Notes: generated from the sequence alone by a model not told the origin. A stretch of DNA of 64,000 bases from Acidimangrovimonas pyrenivorans (GCF_042643245.1 NZ_JBHRSK010000017.1:180844-244843), one strand, 5' to 3'. Counted from the stretch's first letter, positions 39,754 through 50,327 are shown. Numbers and translations are program-made.

Positions 39754-40990
39754 CCTGTTCGCCCTCGCGCTCAGCCTCGTCGCCGGCTTGGGGCTGGCCG
39801 CCCCGGCCCGGGCCGACAATGGCCTGCACGGGCGGCTGGAATTCACCGGCCTCGGTGCCACGTCGAAGGCCGACAGCGTCGATGCCTTCCTCGGCACCCG
39901 GTCGCGCGCCGACCTGCACGGCAATCTGCGACTGACATGGGAACCGCATTGGGGGCAATGGGATTTCAGCCTGCATTACGTCCTGAGCGGTGCCGCCGGC
40001 CGCGGCGTGGCGCTGGACCGCAGCAAGGCCGCCCTGCTGCCCGCGCCGCCGCCCGCGACCCTGTTCGACCTGTCCGACACGCTCACCGACAGCGGCGACC
40101 GCCAGCTGACACAGCGCATCGACCGGCTGTCGCTGGGCTACTCGACGCCGAATTTCGTCCTCCGTATCGGCCGCCAGGCGCTGACCTGGGGCGCGGGGCA
40201 GGTGTTCCACCCGATGGACCTCGTCGATCCCTTCGCCCCCAACGCGGTCGATACCGAATACAAGCCCGGCGTCGACATGGTCTATGCCCAGCTGCTGTTC
40301 AACGACGGGTCCGACCTGCAGGCCGTCGCCGCCCCGCGCAAGCCGGCCGGGGGCGGGCCGATCAGCGGCAGTGCCAGCACCTATGCACTGCATTACCACC
40401 GCAGCATCGGATCGCTCGGCCTGTCGCTGCTGGCCGCCCGCGACCGCGGCGACTGGACCGCCGGGCTGGGCCTCTCCGGCCCGCTGGGCGGCGCGACCTG
40501 GAATGCCGAGATCGTGCCGACTTACGAGGCTGCCGGGCCGACCAAGGTTTCGGGCCTGCTCAATATCAGCGGCGCGATGACGCTCGCCGGCCGCAACGCC
40601 ACTTACTACGCTGAGTATTTCCATAACGGCTTCGGCGTTTCCGGAACCGGGAACGCACTGGCTGGTCTGCCCGCCGACCTTTCGGCCCGGCTGCTGCGTG
40701 GCCAGCTCTATACCGTGTCGCGCGACTATCTCGCCGGCGGGCTGTCCTGGGAATGGACGCCGCTGCTGACTGTCTCGCCCGGCGTCATCGCCAACCTGAA
40801 CGACGGCAGCTTCTACCTTACCGCCGAGGCCGACTGGTCGTTGAGCGACAACACCACGCTGATCCTCGGTGCCCAGGCGCCGGTCGGGCGGCGCGGCACC
40901 GAGTTCGGCGGCCTGCCCGCCAGCGGCAGCGGCGCCCCCTACAGCGCCGAGCCGACGACCGCCTATCTGCAATTGCGCCATTACTTCTGA
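39740..40990 (+). CDS. Predicted outer-membrane beta-barrel protein (DUF1302-like)
   Basis: 416 residues. A signal peptide (about 1-25, ending PARADN) is followed by alternating hydrophobic strands typical of a large barrel and a C-terminal aromatic residue (..YLQLRHYF), the outer-membrane insertion signal. Features such as RIGRQALTWGAGQVFHPMDLVDPF and DMVYAQLLFNDG resemble DUF1302-type barrels found with RND or ABC lipid-export systems. The start overlaps the ATPase by 14 bases. It probably forms the outer-membrane end of a trans-envelope route for the substrate of this operon. Confidence 0.85.
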   Translation: MPRNSLFALALSLVAGLGLAAPARADNGLHGRLEFTGLGATSKADSVDAFLGTRSRADLHGNLRLTWEPHWGQWDFSLHYVLSGAAGRGVALDRSKAALLPAPPPATLFDLSDTLTDSGDRQLTQRIDRLSLGYSTPNFVLRIGRQALTWGAGQVFHPMDLVDPFAPNAVDTEYKPGVDMVYAQLLFNDGSDLQAVAAPRKPAGGGPISGSASTYALHYHRSIGSLGLSLLAARDRGDWTAGLGLSGPLGGATWNAEIVPTYEAAGPTKVSGLLNISGAMTLAGRNATYYAEYFHNGFGVSGTGNALAGLPADLSARLLRGQLYTVSRDYLAGGLSWEWTPLLTVSPGVIANLNDGSFYLTAEADWSLSDNTTLILGAQAPVGRRGTEFGGLPASGSGAPYSAEPTTAYLQLRHYF

Positions 40991-41043
40991 TCTCCGACGC
41001 CTGTCGACGCGGCCGCCTGTCGATCAAGCATGACACTCGTCCG

Positions 41044-41062
41044 CGGAAATGGTAGTTTTCCG
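41044..41062. promoter_or_regulatory. Inverted repeat upstream of paaX
   Basis: CGGAAA-N7-TTTCCG lies 25 bases before the paaX start. It could be an autoregulatory site or a weak terminator of the barrel gene; no T-run follows. Confidence 0.3.
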
Positions 41063-41086
41063 TGACGTGAGAGCAGGAGCGAGGCG

Positions 41087-42043
41087 GTGATGCCGCGGAA
41101 GTTGGACGTGATCGGGGCCGCCCCGGCGGCGCTGCGCCAAGGGCTGGAGGGCGATCCGCCCCGGGCGGCGGGTCTGATCGTCACCATCTATGGCGACGTG
41201 GTCGGCCCGCGCGGCGGCACGCTGTGGATGGGCACCCTGATCGAGTGCTGCGCCGATCACGGCATCAGCGAAAGCCTTGTCCGCACCGCCGTGTCGCGGC
41301 TGGTGAGCGGCGGCCAGCTGGAAGGCGAGCGGATCGGGCGCAAGAGCTATTACCGGCTGACCCCGGCGGCGCTGGACGAGTTCGCCGGTGCGGCGCGGGT
41401 GCTCTACGCGCCGCCGCCGCTGCCGACCGGCTGGCTGCTGGCGCTGGGCGAGGGGGCGGTGCGGGCGGCAAGCCTGCCCGGCTGGGCCCAGACCGGCCCC
41501 GAGACGGCGCTGGCCCCCAATCGCGGCGACGTCGCCCGGCCGCCGGGCCTGCTGCTCTCGGCCGAAACCGTCGCCGGGGCCGAGCGGGTGCCGGACTTCG
41601 CCGCCCGCCACTGGCCGGTCGAGGAGGTCGCCGCCGCCTATCGCGCCTTCCTGGATGTCTTCGCGCCGGTTGCCGGGGCGCTGGCAGAGGGTGCCCGCCC
41701 GGCGCCACCGCTGGCCCTGGCGCTGCGCTTGCGGCTGGTTCACCTCTACCGCCAGGCGGCGCTGGCCGATCCGCGGCTGCCGCGGGCGGCCTGGCCCGAG
41801 GGCTGGTCGGGCGCGGCGGCGCGGCGGCTCTTCGTGCGGACCTACCTGGCGCTGACAGAGGCGGCCGACGCCCATATCGGCCGCAGTTTCCATGATTCGG
41901 CCGGGCCGCTGCCCGAGCAGACCGAGGAGACGCGGCTGCGTTGCGGCCGGCTTGAACGGGAACTCGCCAGCCAAGCCCCTGATTTTCCGGAGGAAGTCAT
42001 CAATCTCGAAAAGCATCACGAGGGAATGCGAAAATCCTCTTAA
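41087..42043 (+). CDS. paaX: PaaX-family phenylacetate-degradation repressor
   Basis: 318 residues. An N-terminal winged helix (about 25-95, ISESLVRTAVSRLVSGGQLEGERIGRKSYYRLT) and the PaaX central and C-terminal domains. In E. coli PaaX represses the paa operons and is released by phenylacetyl-CoA. GTG 41087 has AGGAG at seven bases; ATG 41090 is an alternative. It is directly upstream of paaJ in the same direction, and its stop codon overlaps the predicted -35 of the paaJ promoter. A second, TetR-type regulator in the same cluster means control is probably shared or divided. Confidence 0.88.
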   Translation: MMPRKLDVIGAAPAALRQGLEGDPPRAAGLIVTIYGDVVGPRGGTLWMGTLIECCADHGISESLVRTAVSRLVSGGQLEGERIGRKSYYRLTPAALDEFAGAARVLYAPPPLPTGWLLALGEGAVRAASLPGWAQTGPETALAPNRGDVARPPGLLLSAETVAGAERVPDFAARHWPVEEVAAAYRAFLDVFAPVAGALAEGARPAPPLALALRLRLVHLYRQAALADPRLPRAAWPEGWSGAAARRLFVRTYLALTEAADAHIGRSFHDSAGPLPEQTEETRLRCGRLERELASQAPDFPEEVINLEKHHEGMRKSS

Positions 42044-42086
42044 CGCGTGATATGTTTCTCTGTATAAGAGTGACCGACCGGTCGGT
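42040..42086 (+). promoter_or_regulatory. paaJ promoter with TetR-type palindrome ACCGACCGGTCGGT
   Basis: The predicted -35 TTAACG (42040-42045) and -10 TATAAG (42063-42068) are 17 bp apart. A perfect 14-bp palindrome at 42073-42086 covers the expected start of transcription. A 13/14 copy occurs in the paaG/liv divergent promoter at 53246-53259. The likely ligand is the TetR protein encoded at 50328-50927. Confidence 0.7.
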
Positions 42087-42121
42087 AAATTGTGGGCCGG
42101 AGGGAGTTCGGGAGGAAGAGA

Positions 42122-43327
<1,206 letters not shown>

Positions 43328-43340
43328 GGAGGATCGACCC

Positions 43341-44339
43341 ATGTATGCGCAGATGGTGAAATCGGAAGGTTCGAAGCCGCGCGAGGAGATGTCGCCGGAA
43401 GAGCTGGCCTTCCAGGACCGCGTCGACAACGGCGAGAAGATCGAGCCCAAGGACTGGATGCCCGAGGGCTATCGCAAGACGCTGGTCCGCCAGATCGGCC
43501 AGCACGCCCATTCCGAGATCGTCGGGCAGCTGCCCGAGGGCAACTGGATCACCCGCGCGCCGACGCTGGAGCGCAAGGCGATCCTGCTGGCCAAGGTCCA
43601 GGACGAGGCGGGCCACGGCCTCTACCTCTACTCGGCGGCCGAAACGCTGGGGGTGAGCCGCGACGAGCTGCTCGACAAGCTGCACAGCGGCCAGATGAAA
43701 TACTCGTCGATCTTCAACTACCCGACGCTGAACTGGGCCGATATCGGCGCGGTGGGCTGGCTGGTCGACGGTGCCGCGATCATGAACCAGGTGCCGCTGC
43801 AGCGCACCTCCTACGGGCCCTACAGCCGGGCGATGATCCGCATCTGCAAGGAAGAGAGCTTCCACCAGCGCCAGGGCTACTCGATCATGATGAAGATGGC
43901 CCAGGGCACGCCGGAGCAGAAGGCGATGGCGCAGGATGCGCTCAACCGCTTCTGGTATCCGTCGCTGATGATGTTCGGGCCGTCGGACAAGGACTCGGTG
44001 CACAGCGCCCAGTCGATGGCGTGGAAGATCAAGATCAACACCAATGACGAGCTGCGGCAGAAATTCGTCGACCAGACGGTGCCGCAGGCGGAATACCTCG
44101 GCCTGACCATCCCGGACGAGAACCTGAAATGGAACGAGGAAAAGCAGGGCTACGACTTCAGCCAGCCCGACTGGACCGAGTTCTTCGAGGTGCTCAAGGG
44201 CAATGGCCCCTGCAACCAGGAGCGGATGGAAGCCCGGGTCAAGGCTTGGGAGGACGGCGCCTGGTTCCGCGACGGTCTGACCGCCTATTCGGAAAAAGCC
44301 GCCAAGCGCCGCGCCGCGGGCGCTGTCGCGGCGGAATGA
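43341..44339 (+). CDS. paaA: Phenylacetyl-CoA 1,2-epoxidase, catalytic subunit A
   Basis: 332 residues, highly typical. It is the diiron-bearing ferritin-like subunit of the PaaABCE multicomponent monooxygenase that forms 1,2-epoxyphenylacetyl-CoA with O2. The two E-x-x-H motifs are DEAGH in AKVQDEAGHGLYLY and ESFH in CKEESFHQRQGY. It forms a heterodimer core with PaaC. It begins 13 bases after paaJ with AGGAGG ahead. Confidence 0.97.
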   Translation: MYAQMVKSEGSKPREEMSPEELAFQDRVDNGEKIEPKDWMPEGYRKTLVRQIGQHAHSEIVGQLPEGNWITRAPTLERKAILLAKVQDEAGHGLYLYSAAETLGVSRDELLDKLHSGQMKYSSIFNYPTLNWADIGAVGWLVDGAAIMNQVPLQRTSYGPYSRAMIRICKEESFHQRQGYSIMMKMAQGTPEQKAMAQDALNRFWYPSLMMFGPSDKDSVHSAQSMAWKIKINTNDELRQKFVDQTVPQAEYLGLTIPDENLKWNEEKQGYDFSQPDWTEFFEVLKGNGPCNQERMEARVKAWEDGAWFRDGLTAYSEKAAKRRAAGAVAAE

Positions 44340-44353
44340 GAGGAGGAGAAGCG

Positions 44354-44638
44354 ATGTCCAAGGAATGGCCGCTCTGGGAAGTTTTCATCCGCGGGCAGCA
44401 CGGGCTGAACCACCGCCATGTCGGCAGCCTGCACGCGCCCGATGCCGAGATGGCGATCCTGCATGCCCGTGACGTCTATACCCGGCGCAAGGAAGGCGTC
44501 TCGATCTGGGTTGTGAAGTCGAACGACATCACCGCCTCGGCGCCCTCGGAAAAGGGGCCGCTGTTCGATCCGGCCGAGTCCAAGGCCTATCGCCACCCGA
44601 CCTTCTTCGACATCCCGGATGAAGTGGGGCACATGTGA
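44354..44638 (+). CDS. paaB: Phenylacetyl-CoA epoxidase subunit B
   Basis: 94 residues, normal for PaaB, the small structural subunit that bridges PaaAC dimers. The family stretches EWPLWEVFIRGQHGLNHRHVGSLHAPD and SIWVVKSNDITASAP are present. GGAGGAGA precedes the ATG, and its TGA overlaps the paaC start by one base. Confidence 0.96.
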   Translation: MSKEWPLWEVFIRGQHGLNHRHVGSLHAPDAEMAILHARDVYTRRKEGVSIWVVKSNDITASAPSEKGPLFDPAESKAYRHPTFFDIPDEVGHM

Positions 44639-45453
44639 TGACCGCCGTCTCTGACACGATCGCCCCGGCGGCCGATCCCCTTGTCGGCGATGCCGCCCTC
44701 AAGCCCGCCTTCTTCGACTGGCTGTGCCGGATGGGCGACAGCGCCCTGATCCTCGGCCACCGGGTCTCGGAATGGTGCGGCCACGCGCCGATCCTCGAAG
44801 AGGACATCGCGATGGCCAACACTGCGCTCGACCTGATCGGCCATACCCAGATGTGGCTCGGCCTGGCCGGCGAGGTCGAGGGTGCCGGCCGCTCGGCCGA
44901 CGATCTGGCCTATCTGCGCGACGCGGCGCAGTTCCGCAACCTCAAGCTGGTCGAGCTGCCGAACGGCGACATGGGCCTGACCCTGATGCGCCAGTTCCTG
45001 TTCGACGCCTTCCATTACGACCTGCTGACCCGGCTGACCCGCTCGGCCAGCCCGCGCGTCGCCGAGATCGCCGCCAAGGCGCTGAAGGAGGTCTCGTATC
45101 ACCTCGAACGCTCGTCCGACCTGGTGATCCGGCTCGGCGACGGCACCGAGGAGAGCCATGCCCGGATGCAGGCGGCGCTCGACCGGCTGTGGCCCTATAC
45201 CGGCGAGATGTTCGCCGATGACGCGGTCGACGCCAAGGTGGCCGAGGCCGGCATCGCGCCGCTGCCGTCGGAACTGCGCGACGGCTGGCTGGCGACGGTG
45301 CAGGAGGTGCTGGGCGAGGCGACGCTGGCGCTGCCCGAGGCCAAGGCCGACGTCCACCTGGGCGGCAAGACCGGGCGGCATACCGAGCATCTGGGCTATA
45401 TCCTGGCCGAGATGCAGTTCCTGCAGCGTGCCTATCCCGGCGCGGCCTGGTAA
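44638..45453 (+). CDS. paaC: Phenylacetyl-CoA epoxidase subunit C
   Basis: 271 residues, a ferritin-like fold lacking a metal site. It is the structural partner of PaaA. Family motifs LCRMGDSALILGHRVSEWCGHAPILEEDIAMANTALDLIGH and the ERSSDLVIRLGDGTEESHARMQ stretch are clear. The ATG at 44638 overlaps paaB. Confidence 0.96.
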   Translation: MTAVSDTIAPAADPLVGDAALKPAFFDWLCRMGDSALILGHRVSEWCGHAPILEEDIAMANTALDLIGHTQMWLGLAGEVEGAGRSADDLAYLRDAAQFRNLKLVELPNGDMGLTLMRQFLFDAFHYDLLTRLTRSASPRVAEIAAKALKEVSYHLERSSDLVIRLGDGTEESHARMQAALDRLWPYTGEMFADDAVDAKVAEAGIAPLPSELRDGWLATVQEVLGEATLALPEAKADVHLGGKTGRHTEHLGYILAEMQFLQRAYPGAAW

Positions 45454-45457
45454 GCGC

Positions 45458-45979
45458 ATGACCGCCGTGTTGCCCACTACCGATCAGGTCTGGCAATGGC
45501 TGGGCGAGGTGCCGGACCCCGAGATCCCGGTAGTCTCGGTCACCGAGCTGGGCATCGTCCGCGATGTCCGTTGGGACGGCGACACGCTGGTCGTCGCCGT
45601 GACGCCGACCTATTCCGGCTGTCCGGCCACCGCCTTCATCGACCTCGAGATCGAGCGCCACCTGCGCGAGAAGGGGATCGGGAAGCTGCGGCTGGAGCGG
45701 CGCCTGTCGCCGGCCTGGACCACCGACTGGATCGCGCCCGAGGCCCGCGACAAGCTGAAAGCCTTCGGCATCGCCCCGCCGGTGGAAGGCACCGCCTCGG
45801 ACGGCCGCCTGGCGGCTCGGGCGGCGCGGCTGTCGGGCGAGACCAACCTGGTCATCGAGTGCCCGCGCTGCGGGTCGACCAATACCGAGAAGGTCAGCCA
45901 GTTCGGCTCGACCCCCTGCAAGGCATCCTATCGCTGCAAGGACTGCCTTGAGCCCTTCGACTATTTCAAATGCATCTGA
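45458..45979 (+). CDS. paaD: PaaD iron-sulfur assembly factor of the epoxidase
   Basis: 173 residues. An N-terminal MIP18/DUF59 domain with SGCPAT (about residue 50) is followed by a C-terminal zinc-ribbon (CPRCGS...CKDC). PaaD is needed for Fe-S maturation of PaaE or the complex. Its start lies four bases after paaC. Confidence 0.93.
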   Translation: MTAVLPTTDQVWQWLGEVPDPEIPVVSVTELGIVRDVRWDGDTLVVAVTPTYSGCPATAFIDLEIERHLREKGIGKLRLERRLSPAWTTDWIAPEARDKLKAFGIAPPVEGTASDGRLAARAARLSGETNLVIECPRCGSTNTEKVSQFGSTPCKASYRCKDCLEPFDYFKCI

Positions 45980-46001
45980 GCCCCGAGGAGGAGAGGCCCG
46001 A

Positions 46002-47078
46002 ATGTCCCGATTCCACCCCTTGGAAGTGACCGACATCCGTCGCGAAACCCGCGACGCGGTCGTCGTGACCCTGAAGCCGCGTGACGCCGACGCCGACGCG
46101 TTCGCATTCACGCAAGGCCAATACCTGACTTTCCGCCGCGATTTCGACGGGGAGGAACTGCGCCGCTCCTACTCGGTCTGTGCCGGGCTCGACGAGGGCT
46201 GCCTGCGCGTCGGCATCAAGCGGGTCGAGGGCGGCGCCTTCTCGACCTGGGCCAACGAGGAGCTGAAGACGGGCGACGTGCTGGACGCGATGCCGCCGAT
46301 GGGCAAGTTCCACACCCCGCTCGACGCCTCGGCCGCCAAGCACTACCTCGGCTTCGCCGGCGGCTCGGGCATCACGCCGCTGTTGTCGATCATCAAGACG
46401 GTGCTGGCGCGCGAGCCGAAATCGAGCTTCACCCTGGTCTATGCCAACCGCGCCATCGGCTCGATCATGTTCCGCGAGGAACTGGAAGACCTCAAGAACG
46501 CCCATCTCGGCCGGTTGTCGGTGATCCATGTGCTGGAAAGCGAAAGCCAGGAGATCGACCTGTTCTCGGGCCGGATCGATGCCGAGAAGATGGAAACCCT
46601 GTTCCGGGTCTGGATCGACGCCGCATCGGTCGACACCGCCTTCATCTGTGGCCCCGAGCCGATGATGCTGACCATCGCGGAATCGCTCAAGGCGCACGGC
46701 CTGAGCGACGCCCAGATCAAGTTCGAACTCTTCGCCTCGTCCCAGCCGGGCCGGGCGAAGCAGCGGGTCGTCTCGCAGCAGGCGGCGGGCAGCGCCAACA
46801 GCTGCGCCGTTTCGGTGACGCTGGACGGCACGACGCGCAGCTTCACCATGCCCAAGGACGGCACGCGGCTGCTCGACGCCGCCATCGAGAACGCGATGGA
46901 CGCGCCCTATTCCTGCAAGGCCGGGGTCTGCTCGACCTGCCGCGCCAAGGTGCTGGAGGGCGAGGTCGAGATGGAGGTCAATCACGCGCTCGAGGATTAC
47001 GAGGTGCGGGCGGGCTACGTGCTGTCCTGCCAATGCGTGCCGCTGTCGGACAAGGTGGTGCTGAGCTATGACGAATGA
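46002..47078 (+). CDS. paaE: Phenylacetyl-CoA epoxidase reductase subunit
   Basis: 358 residues. FAD-binding (RRSYSVC, about 51-57), NAD(P)-binding (GFAGGSGITPLLS) and a C-terminal plant-type [2Fe-2S] ferredoxin domain with C-x4-C-x2-C (CKAGVCSTC) and a fourth Cys in LSCQC. It delivers electrons from NADPH to PaaA. GAGGAGGAGA precedes the ATG. Its last bases overlap the next gene. Confidence 0.95.
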   Translation: MSRFHPLEVTDIRRETRDAVVVTLKPRDADADAFAFTQGQYLTFRRDFDGEELRRSYSVCAGLDEGCLRVGIKRVEGGAFSTWANEELKTGDVLDAMPPMGKFHTPLDASAAKHYLGFAGGSGITPLLSIIKTVLAREPKSSFTLVYANRAIGSIMFREELEDLKNAHLGRLSVIHVLESESQEIDLFSGRIDAEKMETLFRVWIDAASVDTAFICGPEPMMLTIAESLKAHGLSDAQIKFELFASSQPGRAKQRVVSQQAAGSANSCAVSVTLDGTTRSFTMPKDGTRLLDAAIENAMDAPYSCKAGVCSTCRAKVLEGEVEMEVNHALEDYEVRAGYVLSCQCVPLSDKVVLSYDE

Positions 47079-47859
47079 TGCCCCGGAAACCGCAGCAGAA
47101 ACCGCAGCCGAGACGATGCCGATCGGGGATTACCTGGCCCAGGGCGGCAAGCTGACCGCGCCCGATAACGCACCGCCGCGCTACCGGGCCGAGCTTCTGC
47201 GGCTGATGTCCTCCTTCGTCGACAGCGAACTGGCGGGTTCCGCCGGTTTCGCCGATGCGATCAACTGGGCGCCGGGGATCAAGGAGCGCATCGCCGCCAG
47301 CCGGATCGTGCTGGAAAAGGCCGACCATGCCGAGCGCGTGCTCGACCTGATGGAGGGCTTCGGCACCGACAAGGCGCTTTACAACAAGGCGCATGACTGG
47401 GCCGCCCGCAGCCCGCGCGACGCCTATGTCGATGCCCGGCGGCAGGGCGGCGACATGCGGCTGTCGGTCTTCCACTACCCGCTCGAGGGCTGGACCGACG
47501 CGGTGGTGATGAACGTGCTGATGGGGCTGGCGACCGGCCTCCAGCTCGAGGAACTCAGCCATTGCTCCTACACGCCGCTAGCCGATGTGCTGCGCGAGAT
47601 CGCCCCGCGCGAGCGGCGGCACATGGAGCTTGGCCTGGAAGGGCTGGAGCGGATCGCGGCCGACGCCGCCGGGGCGGACGAGGCCCGCGCCGCGATCGCC
47701 TATTGGCGGCCGCGCGTGGCCGAGACCTTCGGCGCGCCGCAATCCGAGCGCCACGCGCGGCTGGCCCGGATGGGCCTGCGCCAGCGCCCGAACGAAGCCC
47801 TTCGCGCCGCGTGGGAAGAGGCCGTTAACGACCGGCTGGCCGGCCTCGGGCTGGCCTGA
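47068..47859 (+). CDS. Extra PaaA/PaaC-like ferritin-fold protein
   Basis: 263 residues, COG3396-like. It overlaps paaE by 11 bases and precedes paaZ, so it is part of the operon. A second E-x-x-H motif is kept (PRERRHMELG), but the first is altered (LEKADH: Lys where the iron-ligand Glu should be), so a full diiron site is doubtful. It is too divergent to be a recent copy of paaA or paaC. It could be an alternative structural partner of the epoxidase or a chaperone. Standard paa operons contain no such gene at this place as far as I know. Confidence 0.75.
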   Translation: MTNDAPETAAETAAETMPIGDYLAQGGKLTAPDNAPPRYRAELLRLMSSFVDSELAGSAGFADAINWAPGIKERIAASRIVLEKADHAERVLDLMEGFGTDKALYNKAHDWAARSPRDAYVDARRQGGDMRLSVFHYPLEGWTDAVVMNVLMGLATGLQLEELSHCSYTPLADVLREIAPRERRHMELGLEGLERIAADAAGADEARAAIAYWRPRVAETFGAPQSERHARLARMGLRQRPNEALRAAWEEAVNDRLAGLGLA

Positions 47860-47932
47860 AGCGCAACAGGAAGACGGGCGCCGGCTTGATCCGCGATCAC
47901 GGCGGGCGCCCCAGGGACAGGAAGGAAACGCC

Positions 47933-50002
47933 ATGTTGGATACGGCTCGCGAACCGCGCCGTCTGAAAAGCTATGTGCTGGGGGACTGGCGCGCCGGAGA
48001 GGGCGCGGGCAAGCCGCTCGCCCATGCAGCCACCGGCGAGACGGTCGCCTTCATCGGCTCGGACGGCCTCGACTTCAAGGGCGCGCTGGACTGGGGCCGC
48101 GAGGTCGGCGGCCCGGCGCTGCGCAAGCTGACCATCCACCAGCGGGCGCTGATGCTGAAGGAGATCGGCATCCGCCTGATGGAGATGAAGGACGCGTTCT
48201 ACGACGAGAACTACGCCACCGGCGCCACCCGCAAGGACGGCTGGATCGACATCGACGGCGGCATCGGCACGATGCTGACCTTCGCCTCGAAGGCCCGGCG
48301 CGAGCTGCCCAACACCCGGGTGCTGACCGACGGCGCGGTCGAGCCGCTGTCGCGCGACGGCAGCTTCTCGGCCCAGCACATCCTGACCCCGCTGCAGGGC
48401 GTCGCCATCCATATCAACGCCTTCAACTTCCCGGTCTGGGGCATGCTGGAGAAGATCGCGCCGTCGCTGATCGCCGGCGTCCCCTGCCTGGTCAAGCCGG
48501 CTTCGCAGACCGCCTACCTGACCGAACTGGTGGTGCGCCGGATGCTCGAGATGGAGATCCTGCCCGCCGGCGCGTTGCAGCTGGTCTGCGGCGGGGTCGG
48601 CGACATGCTCGACCATGTCACCGGGCAGGACATCGTCACCTTCACCGGCTCGGCCTCGACCGGCCAGATGCTGCGCAGCCACCCGGCGGTGATCGCCAAC
48701 TCGACCCGGTTCACGATGGAGGCCGACAGCCTCAACGCCGCGATCCTGGGCGCTGATGCCGGGCCGGGCACGCCTGAATTCGACCTCTTCGTCAAGGAGG
48801 TGGTGCGCGAGATGACGGTCAAGGCGGGGCAGAAATGCACCGCGATCCGCCGCGTCCTGGTGCCGCGGGAACACGAGCAGGCGGTGATCGAGGCGCTGTC
48901 GGCGCGGCTGGGCCAGACCCCGGTCGGCCTGCCGGACGACGAGAACGTGCGGATGTCGGCGCTGGCCTCGCTCAAGGATCGCGACAGCGTGCGCGACAAG
49001 ATCCGGGCGCTGCAGGCCGAGGCCGAGATCGTCTCGGGCAACCCTGACGAGGTCAACCTGGTCTCGGGCGACGCCGAGACGGGCGCCTTCCTGAGCCCGG
49101 TGCTGCTGCGTTGCGACAATCCGATGGGCGCGACGGCGGTGCACGAGGTCGAGGCCTTCGGCCCGGTGGCGACGGTGATGGCCTATGGCGATGCCGATGA
49201 GGCGGTGGCGCTGGCCCGCAAGGGCAAGGGCTCGCTGGTCTCGTCGCTGTTCACCGACGAGCCGGCGGTGGCCGAGGAGATCATTCTCGGCCTCGCCCCC
49301 TGGCACGGACGGGTCCTGATCGGCAACCGCGCCTCGGCCAAGTCCTCGACCGGTCACGGCTCGCCGCTGGCGCCGCTGGTCCATGGCGGCCCGGGCCGGG
49401 CCGGCGGTGGCGAGGAGATGGGCGGCATGCGCGGCGTCAAGCACTTCATGCAGCGCACCGCGGTGCAGGGCGCGCCCGGGCTGCTCTCGGCCGTCACCGG
49501 GCAATGGATCGACGGCGCGCCGGTGCGGTCCGACAGGCACCCGTTCCGCAAGTCGCTGGCAGAGCTGCGGATCGGCGACCAGATCATCACCGCGGCGCGC
49601 GAGGTCACGGAGGAGGATGTCGAGCATTTCGCCCATTTCACCGGCGACACCTTCTATGCCCACATGGACAGCGAAGCGGCCAAGGCGAACCCGTTCTTCG
49701 ACGACCGGGTGGCGCATGGCTACCTGATCGCCTCCTTCGCCGCCGGCCTGTTCGTCGACCCGGCGCCGGGCCCGGTGCTGGCGAATTACGGCGTCGACAA
49801 CCTGCGCTTCCTGACCCCGGTCTATTTCGGCGACAGCCTGAAGGTCCGGCTGACCTGCAAGGAGATCAACCCGCGCGAGAATGCCGACCACGGCGAAGTG
49901 CGCTGGGATTGCCGGGTGACCAACCAGGACGACGAGGTGGTGGCGCAATACGACGTGCTGACCATGGTGGCGAAGACCTGGCCGCTGCCGGCGGAGGGAT
50001 AG
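47933..50002 (+). CDS. paaZ: Bifunctional ring-opening enzyme PaaZ (oxepin-CoA hydrolase / aldehyde dehydrogenase)
   Basis: 689 residues. The N-terminal aldehyde-dehydrogenase domain (about 1-530) has catalytic C302 (GQKCTAIRR) and the general base E263 in MEADSLN. The C-terminal MaoC-type hydratase (about 540-689) has the hot-dog motif in GDTFYAHMDSEAAKANPFFDDRVAHGYL. It opens oxepin-CoA and oxidises the resulting semialdehyde to 3-oxo-5,6-dehydrosuberyl-CoA. Start: ATG at 47933, with AGGAA ahead. It is the last gene of the rightward paa operon. Confidence 0.95.
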   Translation: MLDTAREPRRLKSYVLGDWRAGEGAGKPLAHAATGETVAFIGSDGLDFKGALDWGREVGGPALRKLTIHQRALMLKEIGIRLMEMKDAFYDENYATGATRKDGWIDIDGGIGTMLTFASKARRELPNTRVLTDGAVEPLSRDGSFSAQHILTPLQGVAIHINAFNFPVWGMLEKIAPSLIAGVPCLVKPASQTAYLTELVVRRMLEMEILPAGALQLVCGGVGDMLDHVTGQDIVTFTGSASTGQMLRSHPAVIANSTRFTMEADSLNAAILGADAGPGTPEFDLFVKEVVREMTVKAGQKCTAIRRVLVPREHEQAVIEALSARLGQTPVGLPDDENVRMSALASLKDRDSVRDKIRALQAEAEIVSGNPDEVNLVSGDAETGAFLSPVLLRCDNPMGATAVHEVEAFGPVATVMAYGDADEAVALARKGKGSLVSSLFTDEPAVAEEIILGLAPWHGRVLIGNRASAKSSTGHGSPLAPLVHGGPGRAGGGEEMGGMRGVKHFMQRTAVQGAPGLLSAVTGQWIDGAPVRSDRHPFRKSLAELRIGDQIITAAREVTEEDVEHFAHFTGDTFYAHMDSEAAKANPFFDDRVAHGYLIASFAAGLFVDPAPGPVLANYGVDNLRFLTPVYFGDSLKVRLTCKEINPRENADHGEVRWDCRVTNQDDEVVAQYDVLTMVAKTWPLPAEG

Positions 50003-50327
50003 GGCCGGGGCGCGCCTCTTGTGCAATCGCCCGGTGCGCGCGGGACCCGCGCAGGGCGAGCGCCTGCCCGTTCCGGCGGGCTGGCGCTGTGGCCATCAGC
50101 GCGCTTCGCTCAGAGCCAGGAGGGGCCTGGCTGCCATAAAGCGCGAAGCTCGACGGTTGCGGGCGCCATCCCACGGGCAGGCCGCTTGCCCTGCTCATGT
50201 TGCGCCAAGTGGCTGGCGTAAAATGGGCAAGAAGCGGACGGAGAGGCCTTGTGCGAGATCGCGGCTACAGATCCGCCCGGAAGTCCTGCCCTATGCCCTG
50301 GCGGAGGAAGCTGCGAGCCGTCGGGCC
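50003..50327. other. 325-bp gap between convergent paaZ and the TetR gene
   Basis: No gene is supported; the open frames are shadows. There is an imperfect GC-rich inverted repeat just after paaZ (near 50034-50055) that could terminate the operon. Confidence 0.4.
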
